This document shows, one piece after another, positions 34,649-44,703 of a DNA stretch of 64,000 bases. Position numbers and translations under genes: made by a program. The stretch's first letter is position 1; every line of letters starts with the position of its first letter. The notes under the pieces were generated by a model that ran no database searches, was not told the DNA's origin, and was given only the letters and a program-made list of their open reading frames with translations. The stretch lies in the NCBI RefSeq assembly GCF_032197885.1, contig NZ_CP134159.1, positions 1,488,001-1,552,000 of the forward strand. Reading direction: 5' to 3'. The stretch comes from Levilactobacillus namurensis (GTDB lineage: Bacteria > Bacillota > Bacilli > Lactobacillales > Lactobacillaceae).

Positions 34649-37114
34649 TTACGCGTGGTGCCGCCGGTGCGCACCCGCGAAGCCCAGTAGCCCCACTAGC
34701 GTACTCAATCCAACAGCCAACCACCCGGACTGCTGGTGATCCGCCGTCTGCGGCAAGGTGGTTGCCGTGTTCACTTGCACGCCCGCGGCCTGTGTCGCCT
34801 GATGAGTAGTCGTCGCCGCCAGTAACGGCTGGGTTGCGGTTCCTTGCGTCGTGGTCGTCCTCGTTACTTGAGTTTCGCTAGTCGGTGCAGATGTTCGGGA
34901 CTGCTTAACCACGCGGTCACCATCGCCACTCCGAACTAATTTCGCCTTTGGCGTCATGGCCTGATCAGCCGCACCGGTAGTGACTAACTTCGGTGTCGTG
35001 ATTGGCGTGCTTGGGTCTGCAGCCGGTGTAACCGGCGCATCCGTCTGAACCTTGTGGGTGACTTCATCCCCGGCCCCACCGTCAGAAGCTACGGAGACGC
35101 TCGGTGTCGGGTCGCCAACATCGCCAGCGCCAGCATTCGATTCCGTTGGCGTGGTGGTCGTCCCCGTGGAACCAGTGTCTGGCTTAGTTGGGGTGGTTGT
35201 GCCCGTTGATCCGGTATCCGTTCCGGGCTTGGTCGGCGTCGTCCCCGTACCGGTCGAACCTGTATCCGGTTGTTTCCCCGTATTCGGATCGGTGACCGTC
35301 ACAAGAGCTGTCCGTTGCACAATGTACGGGGTACCCGTGTCATTATAGTCATCGGCAACGCGGTACGTGTAGGTAATCGTTGCCGTTCCCGCCTTGGCGG
35401 CCTTGCCGTTCACGATAACACCCGAATTGTCTGGCGTCGCCGTCACGTCACTAACCGCTAACGGTTGATTCTGGTCGTTCAATCCCGCAACAAAGTTATC
35501 CGCTGCGTGCCAGTCTTCACCGACTGTTAGCTGGCTGTCCTTAGTCTGCAGGACCTGTCGAACAATAATATAGACGGAAGGCGCAATTGGTTTACCTTGA
35601 TAGCCACTCGCCACCAAGTCACCCGCAATTTGTAAGTCCTGTCCGTTAGACGTGTAGTTATAAGTCTGAAAGGGTTGGCCGTTGTCGTCTAAGGCTAGGG
35701 AATAGCCCAGCTTAGCTAAAGCTTGAGCCAGCGAGTCGCCATCAGCCGTCTTGATATTCTTCCAGTTAACGATAGCCGTTCCACCGTTGAAGAAGACGGG
35801 GTCAGAATTAGTCTGGTCGTGGTTCCAATACGGCGAATGGGTATCCGAAAAATCGTTATGGTAAGCAACTTGGTCTAAGCCTACGTCCGGCATGATGTTC
35901 TGAACTTCGTCTGGGGCCACCGCATAAGCCCCCGTGGTCGGATCTTGAACAACCGCTTCATACTGCCCTTGGACGTTACGCCGCGGATCAGCATACCGAA
36001 TCCGTAAGAGGCCACCACCGTTTCCACCGAGGCTGTCTCGATCGAGGAGTCGAAATTCGGCGTAACCGTTCGGTGAGAATTGATCAATCTTATTGGCTAC
36101 AATGGGTAAGGTCACGTCGTAGCTTTGGTTCGGCACTAAGTCACCCGTAAATTCAATTTTATCCACGTCGTCCCAGGTCAACTGACCTGCTTGCACCGCT
36201 TGGTCAAAGGCTTGCGCCGTATACGGGTGGGTCCCAAGATAGTAATGCGTGGTAATCCCTGGTCCGACTTGGGCAGCAATATCGGTCGCGGTCATGCTCT
36301 GGTCAATGGTGACGTCAGAAGTCGGCGTATAGAACTTAACGCTGTTGGGTAACGAGAGGTCAATCGTCGAATACCCGCTCTTATAAGGTAACGACGACGC
36401 CATATGAACGTGAACGTGTAACGTCACATCCGTGGCCTGCGGGTCAACGATGGCTTGAATTCCATCATCCACATCGTTATCCGTCGACAGAGACGTACTG
36501 GTTCCCTGGGCATTCTTGGCCGTCAAGTAAGCCGAAGCAATCGCGTAAGAATTCCCCCGTTCGTCTTCAAAATGCCCATCTGGATGGTTCGTAATGGCTT
36601 GAATTGGCGCAACCGGTGCGTTGGGATCGATGGTCTTGCCGGGCGTCTGTGATGGCGTTGGGTCTGGAATCACATAGTTAGACGCATCATCCGTAATGGG
36701 CTTGCCAATGTACGGATTCGAAGGCATGGGATCGTCATCCATGGGATTGACGGGCGTTGTCTCGGAACTGGCAGCCGACTTAGGCGTTGTGTTCGTCGTA
36801 GACGTCGTGGTTGCTGGCTGGTCCGTAGCTTCGGTTGTGGGTTGTACCGAGGATTCGGTAGCGTCGGACTGATCATCCGTTGAATTATCGGATGAGCTAG
36901 TCAATGACGCTGATTCAGCCTGCGGCGTTGCGGGCGTCTTCACGACCTGGCCACTCGTTACCTCAGTCGTATTGGCCCCAGACGTTGGCGTGCTATCCGC
37001 TTGCGCCGGAACCGCTAATGACAATCCGGCACACAGCGTGGTCACACCAATCGCAGTAAACAGCCACCGCTTCCCAGCCTTATAGCTTTTGTAGTGAACT
37101 TTCGTCTCAAACAT
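34649..37114 (-). CDS. KxYKxGKxW signal peptide / LPxTG-anchored surface protein
   Basis: This is an 821-residue secreted wall-anchored protein. The N-terminus has the extended signal motif KSYKAGKRW and a hydrophobic core cut near AQADS. A Ser/Thr-rich low-complexity stretch follows (about 40-130), then a globular region (about 150-600). A threonine/glycine/proline repeat (TGSTGT, PTKPD units, about 615-665) and a second low-complexity stretch lead to the sorting signal LPQTA at about 787, with a hydrophobic segment and RRHH tail. GGAGG lies 9 nt before the ATG at 37114, favouring it over the upstream ATGs. Ligand is unknown; an adhesin-like role is inferred. Confidence 0.9.
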   Translation of the reverse strand: MFETKVHYKSYKAGKRWLFTAIGVTTLCAGLSLAVPAQADSTPTSGANTTEVTSGQVVKTPATPQAESASLTSSSDNSTDDQSDATESSVQPTTEATDQPATTTSTTNTTPKSAASSETTPVNPMDDDPMPSNPYIGKPITDDASNYVIPDPTPSQTPGKTIDPNAPVAPIQAITNHPDGHFEDERGNSYAIASAYLTAKNAQGTSTSLSTDNDVDDGIQAIVDPQATDVTLHVHVHMASSLPYKSGYSTIDLSLPNSVKFYTPTSDVTIDQSMTATDIAAQVGPGITTHYYLGTHPYTAQAFDQAVQAGQLTWDDVDKIEFTGDLVPNQSYDVTLPIVANKIDQFSPNGYAEFRLLDRDSLGGNGGGLLRIRYADPRRNVQGQYEAVVQDPTTGAYAVAPDEVQNIMPDVGLDQVAYHNDFSDTHSPYWNHDQTNSDPVFFNGGTAIVNWKNIKTADGDSLAQALAKLGYSLALDDNGQPFQTYNYTSNGQDLQIAGDLVASGYQGKPIAPSVYIIVRQVLQTKDSQLTVGEDWHAADNFVAGLNDQNQPLAVSDVTATPDNSGVIVNGKAAKAGTATITYTYRVADDYNDTGTPYIVQRTALVTVTDPNTGKQPDTGSTGTGTTPTKPGTDTGSTGTTTPTKPDTGSTGTTTTPTESNAGAGDVGDPTPSVSVASDGGAGDEVTHKVQTDAPVTPAADPSTPITTPKLVTTGAADQAMTPKAKLVRSGDGDRVVKQSRTSAPTSETQVTRTTTTQGTATQPLLAATTTHQATQAAGVQVNTATTLPQTADHQQSGWLAVGLSTLVGLLGFAGAHRRHHA

Positions 37115-37175
37115 ACCACTCATCCTCCAATTCATTTATTTTAGTGTGTAACCTTTTATCCCCTTATTCGCCTCC

Positions 37176-37203
37176 ATTATAGTTCCTAGCATTAATAAGT
37201 CAA
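37176..37203 (-). promoter_or_regulatory. Promoter of the LPxTG protein gene
   Basis: On the minus strand TTGACT (37198-37203) and TATAAT (37176-37181) are 16 bp apart. Confidence 0.75.
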
Positions 37204-37491
37204 TGTGAAATTTACAACTATGATTTATTTTCGGGTAACCATTTGTGAATACAAATTATCATTAGTCGCACAATTCCCGCAAAATCAGCCAATTAAGCTT
37301 ATTAGTCTTAATGCTTGCTTGTGAATAACATTTAATTACTTTTTAAATTAGCCACTTTCAATATTCTGTTTCCTTAAAAGCAAGGCCACTATCCCCTTCC
37401 GATTAGAGCTTACTATTCGGCTCGCACCGTCACTTCATCCAAACCGTAACAAGTCTTTTTATCCTTAACGAGATGTGAATGAGCATTTCGA

Positions 37492-37520
37492 TAGACAGTA
37501 CATTCAATATATGAAATAAT
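37492..37520 (+). promoter_or_regulatory. Promoter of the csbD-like gene
   Basis: TAGACA (37492-37497), a 17-bp spacer and AATAAT (37515-37520) lie 34 nt before the start codon. The match is to a sigma-A type promoter; no sigma-B-like site is evident. Confidence 0.55.
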
Positions 37521-37554
37521 GACGTTAACAAATAACTTATAGGAGGTTTTGACA

Positions 37555-37776
37555 ATGAGTCTCAACGACAAGATTGACAGCACTAAGGACCAGGTTAGCG
37601 GTAAGGCCAAGGAATTAGAAGGTAAGGCAACCAACGATAAGTTACGCGAGGCTGAAGGTAAAGGACAAGCCGCCTGGGGGAAAGCTAAGGATAAATTCTC
37701 CGAGTTAAAGGACGCCGCTAAAGATACCGCCGATGACGTTAAGCGCAAATTAGAAGAAGAGAAAACCCGAGAATAA
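37555..37776 (+). CDS. CsbD family stress-response protein
   Basis: This 73-residue, very hydrophilic, lysine/aspartate/alanine-rich helical protein has the CsbD signature in SLNDKIDSTKDQVSGKAKELEGKATNDKLREAEGKGQ. CsbD is sigma-B-controlled in Bacillus, but lactobacilli lack sigma B and control here is unknown. AGGAGG lies upstream of the ATG at 37555; an in-frame TTG at 37549 is less likely. Confidence 0.9.
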   Translation: MSLNDKIDSTKDQVSGKAKELEGKATNDKLREAEGKGQAAWGKAKDKFSELKDAAKDTADDVKRKLEEEKTRE

Positions 37777-37781
37777 ACTGT

Positions 37782-37810
37782 GGGGGTGGCCATTGGTCGC
37801 CCCCTTTTTT
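37782..37810 (+). terminator. Terminator of the csbD-like gene
   Basis: GGGGG.GGC pairs with GTCGCCCCC across a short loop, followed by six T. Confidence 0.85.
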
Positions 37811-37889
37811 AATTGGGACCAATGGTTGCCCTTTAGACTTTCTTGGGGGCTTTATACGGCTTATGTGGGAAGAATGTGGGAAAATACGC

Positions 37890-37938
37890 AAAAAAGGCCC
37901 GATTTTGGATGGTAACCTACCACCTGAAATCGGGCCTA
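37890..37938 (-). terminator. Terminator of lepA
   Basis: On the minus strand AGGCCCGATTT and AAATCGGGCCT form an 11-bp perfect stem followed by TTTTT. Confidence 0.88.
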
Positions 37939-37961
37939 AACGCTGATATGACACTATTTAT

Positions 37962-39794
37962 CTACTTAGTTTCATCCTCGTCAGTCTTCAAAACTGCCAT
38001 GAAGGCTTCTTGGGGAATGTCAACCTTCCCCACAGCCTTCATCCGCTTTTTCCCGACTTTTTGCTTTTCCAGCAGCTTCATCCGCCGAGTACGGTCACCA
38101 CCGTACAGGTGGGCCGTCACGTCCTTCCGGTAAGCCTTGATGGTGGTTCGGGCAATTACCTTCGCCCCAATCGCCGCTTGAACCGGAATTTCGAAGTTTT
38201 GCCGTGGAATGATGCCCTTTAACCGCGTTGCAATCTCACGACCTCGTTGTGCCGCAAACGTCCGGTGCGCAATAAAGCTCAACGCATCGACCTTATCGCC
38301 GTTCAGCAACAAGTCAATCTTGACCAAGTCCGCTTCCATGTACCCGTTCCGCTCGTAATCCAGCGAGGCGTAACCACGCGTACTCGACTTCAACTTATCA
38401 AAGAAGTCAAAAATGATTTCTGACAGCGGCATATTGTAGATAATGTTGACCCGGTAATCATCCAGGTACTCCATGGTCAAGAATTGCCCCCGACGGTGCT
38501 GGCACAATTCCATGACCGCGCCCACATAATCGTTCGGTGCCATAATCGTAGCCTTCACGATGGGTTCTTCAATCCGCTTGATGGCGGAAGCTTCCGGCAT
38601 TTCGGCCGGGTTTTCGACTTCCTTCATGGTCCCATCCATCAAGTACGCATGGTAGGTAACCGATGGCGCCGTGGTAATCAAGTCGAGGTTAAATTCCCGC
38701 TCAAGTCGTTCTTGGACGACATCCATGTGGAGCATCCCCAAGAACCCACACCGGAACCCAAAGCCTAACGCTTGAGACGATTCGGGTTCAAATTCCAACG
38801 CCGCATCATTTAACTTCAGCTTCTCCAAGGCCTCACGCAAGTCGTTTAACTTCGCGTTATCGGTGGGGTATAACCCCGCGTAGACCATCGGGCTCATTTC
38901 CCGGTATCCCGGTAGCGCCTTTTCCGCAGGATTATCGGCACTGGTGACCGTATCCCCGACTCGGGTCTCCGTGATGTCCTTGATGCTGGCCGTGATGTAG
39001 CCCACGTCCCCAGCAATCAACAGGTCCCGACTAATCGGCTTCGGTGAGTTCACCCCCACCTCAGTCACTTCGTATTCGCTCCCGCTGTTCATCAGCCGGA
39101 TTTTGTCCCCGGGCTTGACCATGCCTTCCGTGATCCGCACGCTCAAGACCACACCCCGGTAATCGTCATAGACCGAATCAAAGACTAACGCCTTTAGAGG
39201 AGCCGTTAAGTCTCCTTGAGGAGCTGGAATCTTATGCACAATCTGTTCCAGTAATTCCGGAATCCCAATGCCTTGCTTGGCACTGGCCAAAACGGCATCC
39301 GAAGCGTCCAGACCAATGACGTCTTCAATCTCGCTCTTCACCTTATCTGGATCCGCTGCGGGGAGGTCAATCTTATTGATGACCGGCACGATTTCCAAGT
39401 CATCGTCTAGCGCCAGGTAAACGTTAGCCAGCGTCTGGGCCTCCACCCCTTGTGCGGCATCAACGACCAGAATGGCCCCCTCACAAGCTGCCAGGCTTCG
39501 TGAGACTTCGTATGAGAAGTCGACGTGACCGGGCGTATCGATCAGGTGAAATTCATAGTCGTGACCATCCTTCGCGTGATAGGTCAGTTCAACCGCGTTC
39601 AACTTGATGGTGATGCCCCGTTCACGTTCCAGATCCATGTCGTCCAACACTTGATCTTGCATGTCGCGTTTGGAAATCGTATCCGTTAGTTCCAGAATCC
39701 GATCCGCGAGCGTCGACTTTCCGTGGTCAATATGGGCCACAATGGAAAAGTTACGAATATATTTTTGATGTTGCTTTAATTTTTCCAGATCCAT
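37962..39794 (-). CDS. lepA: Elongation factor 4 (LepA)
   Basis: LepA is a ribosome-bound translational GTPase. The 610-residue product has the G1 motif [13 protein letters not shown] near residue 20, [19 protein letters not shown] and NKIDLP, then domains II and III and the LepA-specific C-terminal domain ([22 protein letters not shown]). Length is typical. It has its own terminator. Confidence 0.97.
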   Translation of the reverse strand: MDLEKLKQHQKYIRNFSIVAHIDHGKSTLADRILELTDTISKRDMQDQVLDDMDLERERGITIKLNAVELTYHAKDGHDYEFHLIDTPGHVDFSYEVSRSLAACEGAILVVDAAQGVEAQTLANVYLALDDDLEIVPVINKIDLPAADPDKVKSEIEDVIGLDASDAVLASAKQGIGIPELLEQIVHKIPAPQGDLTAPLKALVFDSVYDDYRGVVLSVRITEGMVKPGDKIRLMNSGSEYEVTEVGVNSPKPISRDLLIAGDVGYITASIKDITETRVGDTVTSADNPAEKALPGYREMSPMVYAGLYPTDNAKLNDLREALEKLKLNDAALEFEPESSQALGFGFRCGFLGMLHMDVVQERLEREFNLDLITTAPSVTYHAYLMDGTMKEVENPAEMPEASAIKRIEEPIVKATIMAPNDYVGAVMELCQHRRGQFLTMEYLDDYRVNIIYNMPLSEIIFDFFDKLKSSTRGYASLDYERNGYMEADLVKIDLLLNGDKVDALSFIAHRTFAAQRGREIATRLKGIIPRQNFEIPVQAAIGAKVIARTTIKAYRKDVTAHLYGGDRTRRMKLLEKQKVGKKRMKAVGKVDIPQEAFMAVLKTDEDETK

Positions 39795-39874
39795 GTTGAA
39801 TTCCTACTTTCCTAAGTACCATGTCCAGACAATTATACCAACCATTCTTGGCAAGTACAAACGCCAACTCATGC

Positions 39875-39906
39875 AAAAAGCGTCCGACTCAAGGCCGAAC
39901 GCTTTT
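39875..39906 (-). terminator. Terminator of the dlt operon
   Basis: On the minus strand AAAGCGTTCGGC and GTCGGACGCTTTTT form a stem with a short loop directly after dltD. Confidence 0.85.
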
Positions 39907-39908
39907 AT

Positions 39909-41198
39909 CTAATTCGTCGTATCCGCATAAGTGGTCAACTCGTTAGGGTTCAACTGTTGCCATTCCTGTGAATAGAACTTGTCGTTAATCTTGTACTTGG
40001 GCTTAGCTTGTGGCTGGGTCAAGAACGGATCGACCTTTTGGTCAACCGCCAGCCAGCCCCGCCAGCCTAAATGAATCGTATCCGTCATGAAGTAAGGCAC
40101 GTTGCTCTTATCCGTCAGGTCGCAAATGTTGTTAAACCCTTGCGACTGCAACTGATAACGAATCTTCTGATCAAACTGCCGGAGCATGCTTTGCGACAGA
40201 CCCGTGTAGGCCGACCACTTCGCATTCACTGGTGGAATAATGAACATCACATTCGTATGCAACCGTGCAAACTGATCCAGAACCAATTGGAAATCGGCGA
40301 ATTCAGGTGACTTCGTATAGCTCAGGTTCTTTTGGAACCCAGCTAACTTCCCACCCTTTAACTCCTGTTTCAGTCCATGGTTATAGAACGAATCACTGAT
40401 TTGGAACCGGTTATTCCCCGTTTGGGACTTCCCAATGCGGCCTGCCAAGGCATCCAACTTCGAGAAGGAGTATTGAGTGGGTAACTTCTTCGCTTGCTGG
40501 TTAACCTTATTCAGGTTCTGCGATGGCATGTTGATTCCCGAGAAGAATTCATCCTCTTGAGTTAACATGTTTTGCTTGGCTTTGAGGTAGAAACGTTGGT
40601 TACTCGTCAACGATTGACCAGCCGATACCCGCTTTAAGGCTGCGTAGAGGAAATGGTCTGACTTGGCCACTGGCATCTGCAGCAACCGCTTCGCCGCATA
40701 CTGATCGATAGCGTCGTGACGGTAGTGTGACAACCACTCCGTCGTCTGCAATTGTGAGTAGTAGAAGGCAAAGGCATCCTTCCGCGTCCCGTCTTTGACG
40801 AACCATTGTGGCGAAATCACGAAGACCGCCTTCTTGTTCTTCAGCTCCGATTGGATGTTTTGCATCACGAAGAACTGGGTCAAAGATTGCGTCCCCCGAG
40901 CACCCAGTAGAAACGGCCGGTAGTCCCGGTGATACTTCTGGGCTAAGACCGATGGGTGCATGGGATCGATTCGAGACCATTCCGACGAGCCGAAGAACGG
41001 CACGTAGTTTTGCTTCAACGCCGCTTCCTTAATCCGCTTACCCTTTAACACGTTAGGCGACAAGGAAACCGCCGCTTGGCGTTCTTCACCTGCGCTGACC
41101 TTCTTAAACCCAAAGGTCACCGGTGAGACCAATACCGCCAAAACCAAGATAGCCGCGAGAATTAACGGACCAAAGATCCGTAGTAATCGCTTTGCCAT
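39909..41198 (-). CDS. dltD: D-alanyl-lipoteichoic acid biosynthesis protein DltD
   Basis: DltD is an extracytoplasmic protein anchored by one N-terminal helix (about 8-28) that takes part in final D-alanine transfer to teichoic acids. The 429-residue product has the FFGSSEWSRIDPMHP segment, containing the SGNH-like serine, and the DTIHLGWRGW motif that holds the catalytic Asp and His. It is the last gene of dltXABCD. Confidence 0.96.
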   Translation of the reverse strand: MAKRLLRIFGPLILAAILVLAVLVSPVTFGFKKVSAGEERQAAVSLSPNVLKGKRIKEAALKQNYVPFFGSSEWSRIDPMHPSVLAQKYHRDYRPFLLGARGTQSLTQFFVMQNIQSELKNKKAVFVISPQWFVKDGTRKDAFAFYYSQLQTTEWLSHYRHDAIDQYAAKRLLQMPVAKSDHFLYAALKRVSAGQSLTSNQRFYLKAKQNMLTQEDEFFSGINMPSQNLNKVNQQAKKLPTQYSFSKLDALAGRIGKSQTGNNRFQISDSFYNHGLKQELKGGKLAGFQKNLSYTKSPEFADFQLVLDQFARLHTNVMFIIPPVNAKWSAYTGLSQSMLRQFDQKIRYQLQSQGFNNICDLTDKSNVPYFMTDTIHLGWRGWLAVDQKVDPFLTQPQAKPKYKINDKFYSQEWQQLNPNELTTYADTTN

Positions 41199-41201
41199 GT
41201 G

Positions 41202-41435
41202 CTAGGCCAGGCTTTCGACTTTCGCAATGATCTTGTTGGGCGTGTCCCACTCTGACCGCTCAAATTCAGAAACTGGCACGTTGACACCCAGCTGTGACTG
41301 TAGTTGTAACAACAGTTGAACGGAACCCATGGAGTCTAACAACCCACTATCAAACAAGTTGTCATCCATCGCACCACTAACATCGTTCCCCGTTAAATCA
41401 GATAAAATTGATAATACCGTTTCTTTTACATCCAT
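41202..41435 (-). CDS. dltC: D-alanine--poly(phosphoribitol) ligase carrier protein DltC
   Basis: DltC is the small carrier protein that holds D-alanine on a phosphopantetheine arm. The 77-residue product has the attachment motif [11 protein letters not shown] with the modified serine near residue 36. It is encoded 3 nt before dltD. Confidence 0.97.
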   Translation of the reverse strand: MDVKETVLSILSDLTGNDVSGAMDDNLFDSGLLDSMGSVQLLLQLQSQLGVNVPVSEFERSEWDTPNKIIAKVESLA

Positions 41436-41471
41436 GATAATTTCCCCCTAAATGAAATAATCCTACTTTTA

Positions 41472-42683
41472 TTATTTGGTAAACCAGAGTGTATTTAAGA
41501 ATCCTGAGAAAATCAGGAAACTAAAGCAGACCAAGTTAGCCGTTAAGAAAATGGCAAAGATCTGCGTGAAACCGTTGTGCGGTACGCTGGCCCGGTGCTT
41601 CTTCTTGTACCGCAACCAAGCATCGTTAACCACCAGTGCGACCCCGTGGAACAGCCCGTAAGTGATATAGTACCAGGTGACCCCGTGCCAGAACCCCATG
41701 ACTAACATGTTAATAATGTACGTCACGTTGGCGGTCGTCCGCGGACTCTTGAAGATGCGGTGCTTCATGAACCAGAAGACCAACCGCATGTAGATGAAGT
41801 CCCGGAACCAGAAGGACAGCGTAATGTGCCACCGATTCCAGAAGTCCTTGATGTTCGGCGAACGCCAAGGCTGCTTAAAGTTCATTGGCGTTTCGATGCC
41901 CATCAAGTAAGACGTCCCGACAGCGAACAAACTATAGCCGGCGAAGTCAAAGAACAAATCCGCACTGTACGCGTACATGTATCCCAGGACGGGCCATGAA
42001 AGATCCATGAAGCCACCCCGTGAATGCATCGCCATGACCTGCAACTTAGGCATCAAGATGGTCCCGAAGTAGTACGCTAACAGGAACTTATACAAGAACC
42101 CCACAAAGATATATCGAATACCCTTCTGGATCATCCCCAGATACTTCTCGCGACTCGGAACGGTCCGATAATCGTGCTCAAACCGCCGATAACGGTCAAT
42201 GGGCCCCGACGAAATCGTGGGGAAGAAGAGCATGAATTGCAGGAACGTCATCACCTGATAGTCCTTCAACGTGCCATCCCGTGTCTCCATCATGGTCTGG
42301 ACCGCCCGGAACGTCAGATAACTGATTCCCAGGAACCCAATTAAGGACGCCTGACCGTTTTCCACGGCCGGGGTGACCTTCACGATGGTCAACGGTAAGA
42401 TAGCGAGAATGACTAACAGGTAAAAGACCGGACCGGAGTTTTTCTGCTTACGATAAACAGCGTACCCCCAAGTTAACGCCACTTCATACAAGATATAGAT
42501 GATTAACGCAATCCCTTGCGTCCACTTCGGTCCCCCAAACGTCAGGACCAGAAAGAAGATTGAAATCAGTGTCTCGTACAGCCGTGAACGTTTACCGTAA
42601 AGCAACCCGATCATCAGCGGAATCATGGCAACCCCTAATAAGGCGAAATAGGTCGGGTTACCATATGGTTCAAATGAAAGCAT
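41472..42683 (-). CDS. dltB: D-alanyl transfer protein DltB (MBOAT family)
   Basis: This 403-residue polytopic MBOAT acyltransferase moves D-alanine from DltC towards the outer face. SFWFRDFIYMRLVFW and the conserved active-site histidine in MGFWHGVTWYYITYGLFHG are visible. Its ATG overlaps the dltA stop (TAATG), so translation is coupled. Confidence 0.97.
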   Translation of the reverse strand: MLSFEPYGNPTYFALLGVAMIPLMIGLLYGKRSRLYETLISIFFLVLTFGGPKWTQGIALIIYILYEVALTWGYAVYRKQKNSGPVFYLLVILAILPLTIVKVTPAVENGQASLIGFLGISYLTFRAVQTMMETRDGTLKDYQVMTFLQFMLFFPTISSGPIDRYRRFEHDYRTVPSREKYLGMIQKGIRYIFVGFLYKFLLAYYFGTILMPKLQVMAMHSRGGFMDLSWPVLGYMYAYSADLFFDFAGYSLFAVGTSYLMGIETPMNFKQPWRSPNIKDFWNRWHITLSFWFRDFIYMRLVFWFMKHRIFKSPRTTANVTYIINMLVMGFWHGVTWYYITYGLFHGVALVVNDAWLRYKKKHRASVPHNGFTQIFAIFLTANLVCFSFLIFSGFLNTLWFTK

Positions 42684-44209
42684 TACTGATTGACCTCAGC
42701 GATAATTGACTTAATATCCACCTTGCCGTTGGGGGTCATCGGTAAGCTTTCTTTATACACGAACCGTTGCGGAATCATGTATTCCATCATGTCGCCACCC
42801 TGTAAGTTCTCCTTAATCGCCTTGGTTAAGTCTAACTCAGACAGGTCAGTCGCTTCTGGAACGACCCAGGCAATCAACTGGCTGACCTTATGGTTGCGAT
42901 CATACCGGGGAACCGCTACTCCCGCTTGAATATGGTCTTCTTGGGACAAGTAGTGGTTCACTTCTTCCAACTCAATCCGGTAACCGTGGAGCTTAATCTG
43001 GAAGTCCGTCCGACCATGGTACATGATCAAGCCGTTATCCAATTGAACCCCTAAGTCGCCTGAACGGTAGACCCGTTGACCGTGCCAATCAATGAAGGCC
43101 TTAGCCGTCTTCTCTGGGTTATGCAGGTATCCTTTCGACATGGACGGTCCGTAAATCAAAATCTCGCCTTCCGTACCGGCGGAAACTTCATTCAACTGGT
43201 CGTCGACGACCTTCATAGTGGTATCGCCCTTGGCGTACCCGATTGGTAACCGAGAGTAATCCGCTAAAATCTGGTCGGTAATTTCAACTTGGGTCACCGC
43301 GACCGTCGTTTCTGTTGGGCCATAGGTGTTGAAGATTTTGGCTGCTGGGAAACGGTTGTGCAAGGTCTGCGCCGTTGCGTGGGTCAACTCTTCACCACAG
43401 AAGAGGAACCGTTGGAGGTCCGGATAATGGGCCGCGTCAAACGTTGGTTCCAGCAAGCAAATGTCCATAAAGGACGGTGTCGAAACCCACACGTCCAAGC
43501 CCATCTTAGGTAACGTCTCAAAGAGTTCCTTGAAATTATCCGTCACCTGCTTGGGCAAGGCTACCAATGTCCCCCCGCTCGCTAACGTTGGTCCCCAATC
43601 CATGACAGAGAGGTCAAAGGAGTACGGGGCTTGCGATAAGGTCCGTGGCTGTTGGGGTAACGTGAAATCATCACTCAGCATCCAATTGACGTAACTCAAT
43701 AAATTCGTGTGTGAAATCTGGACCCCCTTGGGCTTCCCCGTGGTACCAGACGTGAAGATGATGTAGTAAGTCTCATCTTCTGTCACTTCGTGCGACACCA
43801 CATAATCGGGTGCCGGTTGCTGGAAAATCGCCTCCAGGTCATCCGGTGTGATGACGATGGTGTGTGGCAGGTCCGTCGGTAAGGGAGCCACCGCGATGGC
43901 CGCTGCGGGTTGCGCAATCTCATTGATCGTAGTAATCCGCTCGAGCGGCGAGTGCGTATCAATCGGCACATACGCATGACCACTCTTAGTAATCCCTACA
44001 AACGTGGCAATCATGGTAAAGGTCTGCCCACCATAAACTAAAATGGGGGCCTCTCGTGGTAACTTCAGCGCATCTAAGCGCGCCGCCAAAGCGTCCGAGT
44101 AGCGCTTCAGTTCTCCGTACGTATTCGTGTGACCCAAATCGTCGTAAACAATCCGATCTGGGTCCGTTGTTGCGATTTGGTCAATCGCCGTGATCATGTT
44201 TTTTATCAC
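42683..44209 (-). CDS. dltA: D-alanine--D-alanyl carrier protein ligase DltA, GTG start
   Basis: DltA adenylates D-alanine and loads it on DltC. The 508-residue product has the ANL-family motif FTSGTTGKPKGVQ near residue 155, NTYGPTETTVAV, the RSGDLG hinge region and the C-terminal lysine motif NGKVD. A GTG at 44209 has GGGGGATAAATA upstream at a good distance; the first ATG (44197) is too far from it, so GTG is preferred. Confidence 0.95.
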   Translation of the reverse strand: MIKNMITAIDQIATTDPDRIVYDDLGHTNTYGELKRYSDALAARLDALKLPREAPILVYGGQTFTMIATFVGITKSGHAYVPIDTHSPLERITTINEIAQPAAAIAVAPLPTDLPHTIVITPDDLEAIFQQPAPDYVVSHEVTEDETYYIIFTSGTTGKPKGVQISHTNLLSYVNWMLSDDFTLPQQPRTLSQAPYSFDLSVMDWGPTLASGGTLVALPKQVTDNFKELFETLPKMGLDVWVSTPSFMDICLLEPTFDAAHYPDLQRFLFCGEELTHATAQTLHNRFPAAKIFNTYGPTETTVAVTQVEITDQILADYSRLPIGYAKGDTTMKVVDDQLNEVSAGTEGEILIYGPSMSKGYLHNPEKTAKAFIDWHGQRVYRSGDLGVQLDNGLIMYHGRTDFQIKLHGYRIELEEVNHYLSQEDHIQAGVAVPRYDRNHKVSQLIAWVVPEATDLSELDLTKAIKENLQGGDMMEYMIPQRFVYKESLPMTPNGKVDIKSIIAEVNQ

Positions 44210-44251
44210 TATTTATCCCCCCAAAGAATAACCGTCCTTACGGTACTCCGC

Positions 44252-44401
44252 TTAAAACTCATTGTAAATAAATGTCGTGCTGTTTAGGCCGCTATAGCCA
44301 TATAAATAAACTAACGCCATTAAAATCGCAAAGTAGAATATCGTCCAGCCAATAAAGGCTATCACTGGCTGATGCCAAATCGCCAGCCACTTTGTGCGCA
44401 T
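44252..44401 (-). CDS. dltX: Teichoic acid D-Ala incorporation-associated protein DltX
   Basis: This 49-residue single-pass membrane protein starts MRTKWLAIWHQP, has one hydrophobic helix (about 12-35) and ends in the conserved tail FIYNEF, which is diagnostic for DltX. DltX is thought to be a structural part of the DltB-DltD complex, with the C-terminal motif near the active site. It lies 43 nt before dltA and has GGGGGTG before its ATG. It is easily missed because of its size. Confidence 0.93.
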   Translation of the reverse strand: MRTKWLAIWHQPVIAFIGWTIFYFAILMALVYLYGYSGLNSTTFIYNEF

Positions 44402-44638
44402 GAGTTTCACCCCCAACTTTTTTGTCGACTGATATGTTACATCCCCGTAGTCGATAGTCGTTCACGAACAGTTTTGGTGCTCCCGGACACCCCCTTAAAA
44501 CCGTCCCATTTACCTGCTGTTTCCGGTAAATGTTTATAGTTTGAGATTATCATTGCGAAAACCAGATTGCAAACAACACCCCCTAACCTTAACGCTTTCT
44601 TTTCATTTTTTGACCGCGTTTAGTTAGTTGAGTGGCCC

Positions 44639-44670
44639 AAAAAAGGCTACTGAAAACTTTCAGTAGCCTT
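44639..44670 (-). terminator. Terminator of dnaJ
   Basis: On the minus strand AAGGCTACTGAAA pairs with TTTCAGTAGCCTT and is followed by TTTT. Confidence 0.9.
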
Positions 44671-44703
44671 GAAGGGTTTAATCACAGACACTTGTGACCA
44701 TAA

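Larger units (their letters stand above)
37115..37554. other. Divergent intergenic region between the surface protein and csbD-like genes
   Basis: No gene is seen. It contains the two promoters listed separately and an AT-rich block at 37200-37380. TTGTGAATA occurs twice on the plus strand (near 37250 and 37320), and ATTTGT/ACAAAT forms a dyad near 37250, a possible regulator site. Confidence 0.6.
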
